Below are positions 7,930 to 17,170 of a DNA stretch of 64,000 bases, piece by piece. The notes below the pieces were generated by a model that had not been told where the DNA came from, made no database searches, and worked only from the letters and a program-made list of their open reading frames with translations. How positions within the stretch are numbered: position 1 is the first letter of the stretch; every line of letters begins with the position of its first letter. The DNA is from Oscillospiraceae bacterium (GTDB lineage Bacteria; Bacillota; Clostridia; Oscillospirales; Ruminococcaceae): the NCBI GenBank assembly GCA_024684395.1, contig JAIKWY010000038.1, positions 1 through 64,000 of the forward strand, written 5' to 3'. Both the position numbers and the translations under genes were made by a program.

Positions 7930-8385
7930 TCAGCCATTTTTTTCTTGGATCGCCCGGATATAGCCCTCTACCGCTTCGAGTGCAGGGATATATCTTGCCC
8001 GGAGCCGGGAGTGATCCGCCCCCGCCGGGAGCCTGGTACTGTCGAGATTGTGCAGCAGGTCGGCACGCTTCACCTGCAAGGCGGTCAGATTCCCCTGCAT
8101 GTTGGCGACATAATCCGCATAGGGCATGTCCTTGTCATGGCAGAGCAGCCGCAGCGCCGTGACGGCTTCCTCCGGGATCCCCTGCCGGCGCATGTCCTCA
8201 AACGTGACCGGCGTGTCCTCTGCCACATCATGCAGCAGCGCCACGACCGTGGCAAGCTCCGTGTCCATCTGCTCCGCCAGGTGCAGCGGATGATGGATGT
8301 ACGGATAGCCCGCCTTGTCCACCTGCCCGTTATGGGCATCAAATGCGATACACATCGCTGTTCTGACAAGCTCCGAATAGATCAT
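7930..8385 (-). CDS. Small HD-domain hydrolase, Mesh1/SpoT-like
   Basis: 151 aa from ATG at 8385 (GAGGAGGGTACT upstream). The sequence follows the metal-dependent (p)ppGpp hydrolase domain of RelA/SpoT: AFDAHNGQVDKAGYPYIHHP near the start, then ALLHDVAEDTPVTFEDM with the HD pair, and VKRADLLHNLDSTRL late in the domain. No synthetase, TGS or ACT domain is attached. It probably hydrolyses alarmones or a related nucleotide in the cytoplasm. The substrate is inferred from the family. It follows the YesL-type gene by 10 bp and so is probably cotranscribed with it. Confidence 0.82.
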   Translation of the reverse strand: MIYSELVRTAMCIAFDAHNGQVDKAGYPYIHHPLHLAEQMDTELATVVALLHDVAEDTPVTFEDMRRQGIPEEAVTALRLLCHDKDMPYADYVANMQGNLTALQVKRADLLHNLDSTRLPAGADHSRLRARYIPALEAVEGYIRAIQEKNG

Positions 8386-8395
8386 AGTACCCTCC

Positions 8396-9346
8396 TCAGG
8401 AAACGATCTTTCCTTTTCTGCTCTTTTTCTTCGATGTGGGTGCTTCGATCGGCTTTTCCTTGCCGCCCTGATCCTCAAAGAGATTCTCGCCCTCGGTCTC
8501 CGTGAAGCTCATCTCCGGGTTGACCTCGCCGAGCTGTGCATAGTAGGGGTCAACGACATATTTCTGGATCACCGGATAGCTGTTGAACACCACGATGAAC
8601 GCCGCAAAGCTTGACGGCATGAACAGCAGCACAAAGATCATGATATACGGGAAATAGATCGCCAGCACCGTGAACACGCCCATCACGATACCCGCCAGCA
8701 GCAGCGTCAGCAGGTTGCGCTTGAGTGCGATAAAGGTCAGCGCCAGGGAGTTTTTCATGATATTCTTGAACGAAAGATCCGTCGAGACCATCATCAGATA
8801 GGCATAAAAGCTCATCATGATGACGACAAAGGCGATGCTGAGCGCCGCAATGAACAGGATATAGTACACCAGCGAGCCGCTCTCGCCCGTTTCTTTCAGA
8901 CGCTGGATGAACAGCGGGTACACATAGGAGCCGCTTGCCGCCGAGGACAGCACGAGCAGGTCGATCAGACCCATCGGGCAAGCCTGCTTGAAGCTCGACT
9001 TGAATGCCCGGAAGAAGGTCTGCATCATGAAGCAGGGCTTTTCGAGCGTGAACTTCCGCAGCACCTGCGCCGTTCCCGCCATCCACGGTCCGAAGAGGAC
9101 GGCAAACACAACGCCCATCGCACCGGCGATGACCGTCGCAGCCGTGGTGTTGCGTTCCGACAGCAGCAAAACCGCTGCGCCGCCGATCGCCAGCGGTATC
9201 ATGAGACACATCATCAGCAGATTCAGTTCGAGCAGCTTCCAGAACTTTCTGCCGACGATCTCCCAGAACCGGAAAAACGGCTTTTTCTTCGGCGCATCCT
9301 TGGCGATGCCCGGACCGCTTTGCTCATAGCCACCAAATAATGGCAT
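8396..9346 (-). CDS. YesL/DUF624-family membrane protein
   Basis: 316 aa from ATG at 9346 (AAAGGA eight bases upstream). The N-terminal pattern YEQSGPGIAKDAPKKKPFFR followed by FWEIVGRKFWKLLELNLL is characteristic of the YesL (DUF624) family. Six hydrophobic helices follow and a charged tail of about 50 residues ends in a lysine-rich stretch. The family is often near sugar-uptake operons and has no known biochemical function. Its right-hand neighbour (9361-9927) is another small membrane protein 14 bp upstream. Confidence 0.78.
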   Translation of the reverse strand: MPLFGGYEQSGPGIAKDAPKKKPFFRFWEIVGRKFWKLLELNLLMMCLMIPLAIGGAAVLLLSERNTTAATVIAGAMGVVFAVLFGPWMAGTAQVLRKFTLEKPCFMMQTFFRAFKSSFKQACPMGLIDLLVLSSAASGSYVYPLFIQRLKETGESGSLVYYILFIAALSIAFVVIMMSFYAYLMMVSTDLSFKNIMKNSLALTFIALKRNLLTLLLAGIVMGVFTVLAIYFPYIMIFVLLFMPSSFAAFIVVFNSYPVIQKYVVDPYYAQLGEVNPEMSFTETEGENLFEDQGGKEKPIEAPTSKKKSRKGKIVS

Positions 9347-9360
9347 CAAAAACATCCTTT

Positions 9361-9927
9361 CTATTGTAACATACACGATAAAAATGCAGGGTACAGGCGC
9401 AGAACACCGTATTGTGCGGCTGTCAGGGCAAGCTGGATCGCTGCGAGCAGCCAGAAGGCGGCGGCATAGCGTTTCAGCGGGTACTCCCCTGCTGTACGAT
9501 GCAGCACCGCACCGGTCAGCCAGCGAGCGCCGGTACATGCCTCCCTTGCCGCAAACAGGAGCACCACAATGCTCCCCAGTGCAAACGGCATCACGAACAG
9601 GAGCGACGTCAGCAGACCGCCGGCACCGCCATCCCGGTAGAGTCCGGTCAGCACCGCACCGAGCGCCATGCCCTTGCAGAAGACCGCCCCGAAGGCACCG
9701 ACCATGCCGAGCACGGACAGCCCGGATGCCGCCGTCACCGCAAGTGCGAGACATGCCAGCCCGAACAGATGCAGGAAATGCAGCGACTCAAGCCCCATCC
9801 CCTGCCGGAACACAACGCTCCGCCAGAGCGGCAGCGCCGGATACAGCGCTGCAAGAATGCTCCCTGCCGCCGTACCCATCACCGCAAAAACTGCCGGCAG
9901 GATCAGACCTTTGCCCTGTTGTTCCAT
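9361..9927 (-). CDS. Small polytopic membrane protein, possibly SpoIIM-like
   Basis: 188 aa with about five hydrophobic helices, start at ATG 9927 (GAAGGGG upstream). The order of helices and the segment GAFGAVFCKGMALGAVLTGL resemble the SpoIIM/DUF95 family, which takes part in septal membrane remodelling during sporulation, but no diagnostic motif is certain. It lies directly upstream of the YesL-type gene and downstream of proC in the same direction. Confidence 0.5.
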   Translation of the reverse strand: MEQQGKGLILPAVFAVMGTAAGSILAALYPALPLWRSVVFRQGMGLESLHFLHLFGLACLALAVTAASGLSVLGMVGAFGAVFCKGMALGAVLTGLYRDGGAGGLLTSLLFVMPFALGSIVVLLFAAREACTGARWLTGAVLHRTAGEYPLKRYAAAFWLLAAIQLALTAAQYGVLRLYPAFLSCMLQ

Positions 9928-9978
9928 GCCATCAACCCCTTCGTTGACAGCATATGTGCCCGTCCCCGGAACTATGCG

Positions 9979-10779
9979 TTATTTGGAGAGCTCGTAAGCC
10001 CTTCTTGTGCAGGCTGTGCAGGCGGCATCGACCGTCTTCTCCAGCTCACCCTTGTACAGCTCATCGAGACCCGCCAGCGTGGTGCCGCCGGGAGAGGATA
10101 CCATCTTGATGAGCTCCTCAATGCTGTAACCGGAATCCGTCAGCATCTTCGCACTGCCGATCAGGCTCTGTGCAAACAGCGGGAGAGCCGTCTCCTTGGC
10201 GATGCCCTCCTTTGCCGCATAATCCACGAATGCCTTGGCAAACAGATAGATGAATGCAGGGCTGGAGCCGTTGATGGCGATGATCTCCTTCATCTTGTTC
10301 TCCGGCAGCGTTGCGGAAATGCCGCAGGCGTCGAAGAAGCTGCATACTGTTGCAAATTCCTCATCGGTCGTCGGCTCAGACTTTGCCAGCGCAGAAGCGC
10401 CCACACCGAGCAGCAGAGGGGTGTTCGGCATCACGAGGATGACCTTGGCATCGGGGAGCGTCTTGGAGCGGATATACTCCGCCGTGATGCCCGCCGCAAT
10501 GGACACGATGACCGTATCCTCCGTCACAGCACTGCCGATCTCATCCAGCACGGTGTCAAACATCTGCGGCTTGACGGCGAGGAAGACATACTTGCAGGTA
10601 TTCAGCACCTCGGCACCGGTCTTGCAGACGGTCACGCCGAGCTCGGCAAGTCTTTCCTGCTTGTCCGCTGCCGGGTCGAAGGCAGAGAGCTTCGTCTCAG
10701 AAGCCAGTGCGCTCGCGGCAATGCCCTTCATGATGGCATAGCCCATATTGCCTGCGCCAATAAATCCTACAGTATTCAT
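9979..10779 (-). CDS. proC: Pyrroline-5-carboxylate reductase
   Basis: 266 aa from ATG at 10779 (AAAGGA nine bases upstream; an ATG six codons earlier lacks a ribosome site). It carries out the NAD(P)H-dependent last step of proline synthesis. Rossmann motif GFIGAGNMGYAIMKG (residues 5-19), the VKPQ segment after strand 4, VMPNTP in the middle, and the C-terminal signature SSPGGTTLAGLDEL. It is transcribed alone from a promoter framed by an inverted repeat. Confidence 0.95.
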   Translation of the reverse strand: MNTVGFIGAGNMGYAIMKGIAASALASETKLSAFDPAADKQERLAELGVTVCKTGAEVLNTCKYVFLAVKPQMFDTVLDEIGSAVTEDTVIVSIAAGITAEYIRSKTLPDAKVILVMPNTPLLLGVGASALAKSEPTTDEEFATVCSFFDACGISATLPENKMKEIIAINGSSPAFIYLFAKAFVDYAAKEGIAKETALPLFAQSLIGSAKMLTDSGYSIEELIKMVSSPGGTTLAGLDELYKGELEKTVDAACTACTRRAYELSK

Positions 10780-10848
10780 AGTATCAGATCCTTTCATGAT
10801 TAGCTCCCGGTTCTGGATTTCTATGAGGTTCAGAATCAGGATAAATAA

Positions 10849-10894
10849 AACACTTACTTAATTATACTACAAAGTGTACAAAAAAGCAAGTGTT
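10849..10894 (-). promoter_or_regulatory. proC promoter inside an 11-bp inverted repeat
   Basis: Minus strand TTGCTT (10889-10884), 17 bp, TATAAT (10866-10861). AACACTTACTT (10849-10859) and AAGCAAGTGTT (10884-10894) are complementary except for one base and flank the promoter, the right arm covering the -35. It is a candidate operator. Confidence 0.65.
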
Positions 10895-10904
10895 TTTTCG
10901 TATG

Positions 10905-11516
10905 TTATTCTGGTCTGCGGATTTCTCTGCCGGATACGATGCGCTTATATGCCAGGAGCGCCGCCGGAAGGATCAGCAGAAGCAGCGGGATGTCCGCCGC
11001 AAGTTCGAGGACATTCTTCAGCAGTCTTGCGGAGATCGCCGTGCCGAATGCCTGCTGCGGGATAAAGCCGTAGTGCATGTTCAGCCATGTATTGCACAGC
11101 AGATTGATGAGACACACATCCAGAAGCCGTGCGATCACGATACGGATGCACATGGAAGCGGTGTCATTCAGCCCGAACAGCGAGATCTTGTCCTGCTTGT
11201 AGTACAGCAGGATGCCGTAGATCAGACCCTGGATGCCGGCTACGAGCGTGTATGCCGGGAAGAAACCGCCGTCCGGATTGGCGATCCAGCCGACGATGTC
11301 GCAGAGCATACCGGCGACAAAGCCCACCGTCGGACCGCACAGCATACCGATCACGGCAATCGCAAGGAACGCAAAGTTGATCTTGAACAGCGGGAAGTTG
11401 ATCGTGAATTTCTCGATGACCATCGAGATGGCAATGAACATCGCCGTCACGGTCAGCGACCGCAGGTCATAAAATTCCTTTGCGGAGCGGGGAAACATGG
11501 AAAAAAAGCTCTTCAT
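10905..11516 (-). CDS. folT: Folate-family ECF transporter S component
   Basis: 203 aa from ATG at 11516. It is a hydrophobic protein with six predicted helices (TVTAMFIAISMVIEKFTI..., IAVIGMLCGPTVGFVAGMLCDIVGW) in the pattern of ECF vitamin S components. The decisive context is a tetrahydrofolate riboswitch in its leader (11592-11690), which normally controls folate uptake or synthesis genes, so a FolT role is well supported. It would work with the shared EcfA/EcfA'/EcfT energising module, which is not in the window. Confidence 0.87.
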   Translation of the reverse strand: MKSFFSMFPRSAKEFYDLRSLTVTAMFIAISMVIEKFTINFPLFKINFAFLAIAVIGMLCGPTVGFVAGMLCDIVGWIANPDGGFFPAYTLVAGIQGLIYGILLYYKQDKISLFGLNDTASMCIRIVIARLLDVCLINLLCNTWLNMHYGFIPQQAFGTAISARLLKNVLELAADIPLLLLILPAALLAYKRIVSGREIRRPE

Positions 11517-11591
11517 AAGAATACCTCCTTCAAATACGCAGCCTCGTGTATATCTCAAGGTATCTTATAAAGAGCTTTGAAATAATACATT

Positions 11592-11690
11592 CAGCGGGAT
11601 GCGGACACTGTACCGCAAGGGTTCGCCCCTTTTCGTCCCCCCGGCAACTCCCCGTCCGGGCGGCACTTAACGCACAACGTCCTACTCTGT
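11592..11690 (-). ncRNA. Tetrahydrofolate (THF) riboswitch
   Basis: On the minus strand the conserved blocks occur in order: AGAGTAGGACGTT, GCGTTAAGTGCCG, GGGGAGTTGCCGG, GACGAAAAGGGGCGAACCC, and a closing CGCATCCCGCTG. These match my memory of the THF riboswitch consensus, in which GCGUUAAGUGCC and the flanking GAGUAG are nearly invariant. It starts only about 14 nt after the pfkA stop, so it may be reached by read-through or by a promoter inside the end of pfkA. It ends about 75 nt before the folT start. Confidence 0.9.
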
Positions 11691-11704
11691 GTATGAGTCT
11701 AAGA

Positions 11705-12670
11705 TCAATAAGCCGTCTCTGTCAGGATGTCATACAGATGGTCGATGAACGGCTTCTTCATAGCCAGACCTTCCTGGAGATCCACGTCATAGATCTTACC
11801 GTCCTTCATGCCAACGATGCGGTTGCCGATGCCCTGCTCGAGCAGCTCAACTGCATGGTAGCCCATCTCTGTCGCAACGATACGGTCACGCATGGTCGGT
11901 GCGCCGCCTCTCTGCACATGCCCCAGAACGGTAGCTCTCGACTCAACGCCGGTCATCTCCTGGATCTCGCGTGCGATGTTCTCAGTCTGGCCTACGCCCT
12001 CAGCCACAACGATGATGAAGTGATGCTTGCCGCCTTTTTCGCTCAGGGTCTTGGTCATCTTGGCAGCGATCGCATTCAGGTCATAGGGGCGCTCGAGGGT
12101 CAGTGCAGCCTCTGCACCGGCACCGATGGCAACATTGACAGCAATGTAGCCGGCTCTTCTGCCCATTACCTCTACAACGGAGCAGCGGTCGTGGGACTGG
12201 GTGGTATCACGGAGCTTGTCGATCATCTCGACAGCGGTATTCATAGCGGTGTCATAACCGATGGTGTACTCCGTGCAGGAAATGTCGTTGTCGATCGTGC
12301 CGGGGATACCGATGCACGGGATGCCGACACTGGACAGATCGCCTGCGCCACGGAAGGAACCGTCGCCGCCGATGACTACCAGACCCTCGAGGCCGATCTC
12401 CTCACAGACAGCCTTACCCTTCATAACACCGTCCATGTTGCGGAACTCGGGGCAGCGGGCAGTGTACAGGCAGGTACCGCCTCTCTGGATGATACCGGAA
12501 ACGGTTCTTGCTGTCATATTCACGAATTCACGGTTCAGAAGGCCGACATAACCTCTCTGGATGCCAACGACCTCCATGCCCTTAGAGAGTGCCGTGCGGG
12601 TCACCGCTCTGACAGCTGCATTCATGCCCGGCGCATCGCCGCCGCTTGTCAAAACACCGATTTTTTTCAT
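11705..12670 (-). CDS. pfkA: ATP-dependent 6-phosphofructokinase
   Basis: 321 aa, the normal length. Nucleotide loop TSGGDAPGMNAA (8-19), GGDGSFRG at 101-108 (glycine at the position where PPi-dependent enzymes carry aspartate, so ATP use is predicted), catalytic GTIDND (about 124-129) and MGRRAGYIA. It phosphorylates fructose 6-phosphate in glycolysis. It has a consensus promoter just upstream. Confidence 0.97.
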   Translation of the reverse strand: MKKIGVLTSGGDAPGMNAAVRAVTRTALSKGMEVVGIQRGYVGLLNREFVNMTARTVSGIIQRGGTCLYTARCPEFRNMDGVMKGKAVCEEIGLEGLVVIGGDGSFRGAGDLSSVGIPCIGIPGTIDNDISCTEYTIGYDTAMNTAVEMIDKLRDTTQSHDRCSVVEVMGRRAGYIAVNVAIGAGAEAALTLERPYDLNAIAAKMTKTLSEKGGKHHFIIVVAEGVGQTENIAREIQEMTGVESRATVLGHVQRGGAPTMRDRIVATEMGYHAVELLEQGIGNRIVGMKDGKIYDVDLQEGLAMKKPFIDHLYDILTETAY

Positions 12671-12720
12671 AGCTATTCATTCTCCATTCTGCTGATATTG
12701 GAAAAAACCTTTACTTATCT

Positions 12721-12749
12721 ATTTTACTACATTTAGCCATGCATGTCAA
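12721..12749 (-). promoter_or_regulatory. pfkA promoter
   Basis: Minus strand TTGACA (12749-12744), 17 bp, TAAAAT (12726-12721). Confidence 0.88.
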
Positions 12750-12801
12750 GCCCTTTTTTTGATTTCTTTGTTATTTAAATCACAAATCTGCATTTTCCGC
12801 G

Positions 12802-15800
12802 CTATTTCCGGATCATCCGGATGAGTCCGAGCGTCTCCGGGCGGAACAGACTGCACAGCTTTTCGTACAGTTCCTCGCACGGCTGGACACGCAAAACCGG
12901 CTTGACTGCGGCATATTTGCGCTGCTGCATCAGATAGAGGATGACCTCTGTCTCCCCCGGATAGTCCGCACAGACCGCTGGCAGCTTCCGGAGCGCTTCC
13001 TGCTCCTCCGGGGTGCCGCTGAACTTGATGCAGAGCTGCCGCTGTCGGAGCATCAGGGGAAAATCATCCTCCGAGAGGATGCTGCCGCAGATCAGGCTGT
13101 TCTCGTCGTCCTTCCGGGAGATATTGCCCGTCACATACAGCACCTTGTCCGGCAGCAGCCTCCCGCCGGAGATGCTCAGCAGCTTCGGGAACACGAGTGC
13201 CTCGATCACGCCGGAGGTGTCCTCGAATGTCACGAACGCCATATCCTCGCCGCTTTTCGTCCGGTACTTCTTCATGCTCTGCACCAGGCACAGGATGCTG
13301 CATTCCGCCTTGTCCGGTGCTTCCGTCAAGGCGCCGATGCTCCCGCAGCGAAGCAGCTTTGCCAGATATGCCGTGCTTTCGAGCGGATGCCCGGACAGAT
13401 ACATGCCCGTGACCGCCTTCTCCATCTGCAATTTTTGCAGCAGCCCGAGATCCGGTGCAGGAGCGATCTGCAAATCGCCCTCCGTGGAGATCTCGCCGTC
13501 CCCGAACAGGCTCATCTGCCCTTCGATGCCGCTGTCGAGCGCATCACTGACCGAATCCATCACAAATTCGTAATTCAGCAGCATCTGATGGCGGTTGCAG
13601 TCGAGCCCGTCCAGAGCGCCCGACTGGATCAGGCTTTCGAGGATGCGCTTGTTCATCCCGCAGCCCGACATCCGGCGGCAGAAATCCACAAAGCCACTGA
13701 ATGTGCCTTTGTTCCGGCGCTCCATGACCATGCGGTCGATCAGCCCCTTGCCGAGCCCCTTGATGGCAAGCAGCCCGAACCGGAGCTTGCCGTCCCGGTA
13801 GGAAAAGCTCCACTCCCCCGTGTTGACATCGGGCGGGAGCACTTCGATCCCGGCTGCACGGCATTCCTCCACATATGCCATGAGCTTTGCCGTATCACCC
13901 ATCACACTCGTCATGAGGGCTGCCATATATTCCCCGAAATAGTGCGTTTTCAGATACGCCGTCTGGTAGGCGACCAGCGCATAGGCTGCCGCATGGGATT
14001 TGTTGAAGGCATAGGACGCAAAGCTCTCCATCTGGTCAAAGATCTGGTTGGCGATGTCCTCCGGCACACCGTTCGCCACGGCACCCGTGCAGCCGTCGTC
14101 CTGCCCGGAGCCGTAGAGGAATTTCTGCCGCTCCTTTGCCATGATGTCATGCTTCTTCTTGGACATGGCACGGCGCAAAATGTCCGCCTGTCCGTAAGAA
14201 TAGCCCGCTAATTTCCGGCAGATCTGCATGACCTGCTCCTGGTAGACGATGCAGCCGTAGGTCATGCACAGGATGTCTTCGAGCAGCGGGTGCAGATAGC
14301 GCACCTCCTCCGGATGGTGCCGGTTCCGGACATAGGTCGGGATGGAATCCATCGGGCCGGGGCGATAGAGCGCCAGCGCTGCGATGATGTCCTCCATGTT
14401 CTCCGGCTTCAGCTGCATCAGAAATGCCCGCATCCCGGCACTTTCGAGCTGGAACACGCCGGAGGTATCCCCGCGGGAAATGAGCTGGTAGACCGCCGCA
14501 TCATCGGTCGGGATCTTTGCGATGCTGAACCCAGGCACATGCCGTGCGATCGAGCGCTCCGCCTCCCGGATGATCGTCAGGTTGCGCAGCCCGAGAAAGT
14601 CCATTTTCAGCAGCCCGAGCTTGTCGAGCACGGTCATGGTGTACTGCGTCACGACCGTCTCATCATTCTTCTGCACCGGGACAAAATCGCTCACCGGCGC
14701 AGGTGCGATGACCACGCCTGCCGCATGGGTGCTCGCATGGCGGGGCATCCCCTCGATCTGCGCTGCCATATCGAGCAAGCTGTGGATTCGTTCATCGCTC
14801 CCGCTGAGCTGTTTGAGCTCTGGGATCTGTTCGAGGGCTTCATGGATATCCATCCGCCAGTCGATGAGCTTTGCCGCCTTGTCGCAGAGGGCATAGGGGA
14901 CGTTCATCACCCGCCCCACATCCCGGATGGCTGCCCTTGCCTTCAGCGTATCGAACGCGATGATCTCCGCCACATGGTCGGCACCGTAGCGGCGGACGAC
15001 ATACTCCTTGACCTTGCCACGCCCTTCGATGCAGAAGTCGATGTCAAAGTCCGGCATGTTGCCACGCTCCACGTTCAGGAACCGCTCAAAGAGCAGATTG
15101 CCCTTGATCGGGTCGATCTGCGTGATGCCGATGCAATAGGCGCACAGGCTCCCCGCACCGGAACCACGCCCGGGACCGACCGGGATGTCCTGGCTCCTCG
15201 CATAGCGGATGAAATCCCACACGATGAGGAAATAGTCCACGAACTGCATCGTTTCGATGACATGCAGCTCGTGGGCGAGCCGCTCCCTGACCTCGGGAGC
15301 AGGATCGGCACCGTAGCGCTTCTGCATACCTTTATAACAGAGCGCACGGAAATAGGCAACATTGTCCGGTACGCCCTCCTGCACGAAGCGGGGCAGCTTG
15401 CGCTCGCCGAAGCGGAACTCCACCCGGCACCGCTCTGCGATGCGGCAGGTATTTGCCAGCGCCTCGGGGACAGTGCGGAAGAGCTGTGCCATCTCCTCTG
15501 CCGATTTCAGATAATACTCATTCGTGGTAAAGCCCATGCCTGTCGGCTCGTCGATGGTCTTGCCGGTCTGGATGCAGAGCAGCACCTTCTGCATGGCGGC
15601 GTCATTCCGCCGGAGATAGTGGACGTCATTCGTTGCCGCCAGCGGGATGCCTGTCTCCCTTGAAAGCCGCAGCAAAAGCGGCAGCGCCTGCCGCTCCTCC
15701 GGAACACCGTGATCCTGTATCTCCAGATAGTAATTCTCTTTCCCGAACAGCGCCTGATACCGCAGCGCCGCAGCCCTCGCCGCTTCATAATTCCCGTCGA

Positions 15801-16254
15801 GCAGCAGTCTCGGGATCTCGCCGACGATGCAGGCGGACAGGCAGATGAGCCCTGCATGGTATTTTTGAAGCAGCTCCCAGTCGATGCGGGGCTTTTTGTA
15901 GAAGCCCTCTAAATTTGCCAGCGACACGAGCTTGACCAGGTTCCGGTAGCCCTGCTCGTTCTCACACAGCAGGATCAGGTGATAGCTTTTCCCGTCGAGC
16001 AGCGGATCCTTGTCGAAGCGTGTCCGCTGTGCCACATAGACTTCGCAGCCGATGATGGGCTGGATGCCTGCCGCCTTTGCCGCCTCATAAAAAGCAACAG
16101 CGGCGTACAAATTGCCGTGATCGGTCACAGCGCACGCCGTCTGTCCAAGAGCTTTTACCTGCTCGCAGAGCGCACCGATCCGGCAGGCCCCGTCGAGCAG
16201 ACTGTATTCACTGTGTACATGCAGATGTACAAATCCGTCATTCGTCACAGACAT
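12802..16254 (-). CDS. dnaE: DNA polymerase III subunit alpha (DnaE type)
   Basis: 1150 aa from ATG 16254. A GTG two codons later (16248) has better spacing from GGAGG and may be the true start. Domain order: PHP (FVHLHVHSEYSLLDGACR at the N-terminus), C-family palm with the catalytic aspartates in MPDFDIDFC, fingers/thumb, tandem HhH region, and OB fold (SILCLVQSMKKYRTKSGED) near the C-terminus. There is no inserted exonuclease, so it is DnaE and not PolC. It overlaps the end of whiA by 17 bp and is the last gene of the hprK-murB-rapZ-whiA series. Confidence 0.96.
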   Translation of the reverse strand: MSVTNDGFVHLHVHSEYSLLDGACRIGALCEQVKALGQTACAVTDHGNLYAAVAFYEAAKAAGIQPIIGCEVYVAQRTRFDKDPLLDGKSYHLILLCENEQGYRNLVKLVSLANLEGFYKKPRIDWELLQKYHAGLICLSACIVGEIPRLLLDGNYEAARAAALRYQALFGKENYYLEIQDHGVPEERQALPLLLRLSRETGIPLAATNDVHYLRRNDAAMQKVLLCIQTGKTIDEPTGMGFTTNEYYLKSAEEMAQLFRTVPEALANTCRIAERCRVEFRFGERKLPRFVQEGVPDNVAYFRALCYKGMQKRYGADPAPEVRERLAHELHVIETMQFVDYFLIVWDFIRYARSQDIPVGPGRGSGAGSLCAYCIGITQIDPIKGNLLFERFLNVERGNMPDFDIDFCIEGRGKVKEYVVRRYGADHVAEIIAFDTLKARAAIRDVGRVMNVPYALCDKAAKLIDWRMDIHEALEQIPELKQLSGSDERIHSLLDMAAQIEGMPRHASTHAAGVVIAPAPVSDFVPVQKNDETVVTQYTMTVLDKLGLLKMDFLGLRNLTIIREAERSIARHVPGFSIAKIPTDDAAVYQLISRGDTSGVFQLESAGMRAFLMQLKPENMEDIIAALALYRPGPMDSIPTYVRNRHHPEEVRYLHPLLEDILCMTYGCIVYQEQVMQICRKLAGYSYGQADILRRAMSKKKHDIMAKERQKFLYGSGQDDGCTGAVANGVPEDIANQIFDQMESFASYAFNKSHAAAYALVAYQTAYLKTHYFGEYMAALMTSVMGDTAKLMAYVEECRAAGIEVLPPDVNTGEWSFSYRDGKLRFGLLAIKGLGKGLIDRMVMERRNKGTFSGFVDFCRRMSGCGMNKRILESLIQSGALDGLDCNRHQMLLNYEFVMDSVSDALDSGIEGQMSLFGDGEISTEGDLQIAPAPDLGLLQKLQMEKAVTGMYLSGHPLESTAYLAKLLRCGSIGALTEAPDKAECSILCLVQSMKKYRTKSGEDMAFVTFEDTSGVIEALVFPKLLSISGGRLLPDKVLYVTGNISRKDDENSLICGSILSEDDFPLMLRQRQLCIKFSGTPEEQEALRKLPAVCADYPGETEVILYLMQQRKYAAVKPVLRVQPCEELYEKLCSLFRPETLGLIRMIRK

Positions 16255-17155
16255 CCCTCCTCCGGTATGTCTCTGCAATCGCCGCAAGGCGGCGGAACCG
16301 GTGGTTCACGCCGGAACGCCCGATGGGCTTGCTCAGCATCTCGGACAGCTCCGCAAGGCTCAGATGCGGGTTTTCGAGCCGGAGTTCGGCAAGCTCCCGC
16401 AGATCGTCCGAGAGCTCCTTCATGCCGCCGTGCTCCACAATGAGCCGGATGTCCGCACACTGCCGCTCCGAGGCGGAGATCACCTTGTCGATGTTCGCCA
16501 TATCGCAGTTGTTCTGGCGGTTGATGCGGTTTTTCATCTCCTTGTCGATCTGCACGTCGATCAGACCGAGCGTACACTTCTGCGCACCCATGAAGGTCAG
16601 CAGATCGCCGATCTCCTCGCTGACCTTCAGATACACGGAATAGCCGCATCTGCGCTGGATACAGCCCGGATGCACCCCGACGCTGTACAGCAGATCGCAG
16701 AGATCCTTGCCGAGGTTCTCGGTCGGCACCGCAAATTCGAGGTGATAGTCCTTGGAGGGATCCGTCATCGTGCCGCAGATCAGGAACACACCGCCGAGGA
16801 ACATGCCGATGCTGTTGGTCGGCAGATTGCGCATGTCGATGCGGCGTTCCTCATGGATGTGGAAGCGGTGCCGGATTGTCGTCACGGCTTCCTCGCCTGT
16901 GATGCGGTAGATGTGGAGGATGCCGCCGTCCTTGCGGGGGCGGCTCTCGATCGTCAGCGGCACGGAGGCGCCGAAGACGGTCTTCATCAGCACCGGGAAC
17001 ACGGCATCGAAGATCTCGCTCTCGCTTTTCAGCACGATCTCGGTGCGGGTGACGGTGCGCCCGTACAGCAGCATACCATACAGGCAGGCAAAACGCCTGT
17101 CGTGATCGTTGATCGTTTCACGGATGCAGGAACGTACCTGATCGGAAAATGACAT
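16238..17155 (-). CDS. whiA: DNA-binding protein WhiA
   Basis: 305 aa. It has the N-terminal LAGLIDADG-like domains of the WhiA family (NSIGMFLGGVFLICGTMTDP, a degenerate homing-endonuclease motif) and the C-terminal helix-turn-helix with LAELRLENPHLSLAELSEML and SGVNHRFRRL. The protein links chromosome segregation and division in Firmicutes and sporulation in actinomycetes. It lies in the conserved rapZ-whiA pair, 15 bp after rapZ. GAAGGAGGGAGCAGC precedes the ATG. Confidence 0.95.
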   Translation of the reverse strand: MSFSDQVRSCIRETINDHDRRFACLYGMLLYGRTVTRTEIVLKSESEIFDAVFPVLMKTVFGASVPLTIESRPRKDGGILHIYRITGEEAVTTIRHRFHIHEERRIDMRNLPTNSIGMFLGGVFLICGTMTDPSKDYHLEFAVPTENLGKDLCDLLYSVGVHPGCIQRRCGYSVYLKVSEEIGDLLTFMGAQKCTLGLIDVQIDKEMKNRINRQNNCDMANIDKVISASERQCADIRLIVEHGGMKELSDDLRELAELRLENPHLSLAELSEMLSKPIGRSGVNHRFRRLAAIAETYRRRDVCDE

Positions 17156-17170
17156 GCTGCTCCCTCCTTC

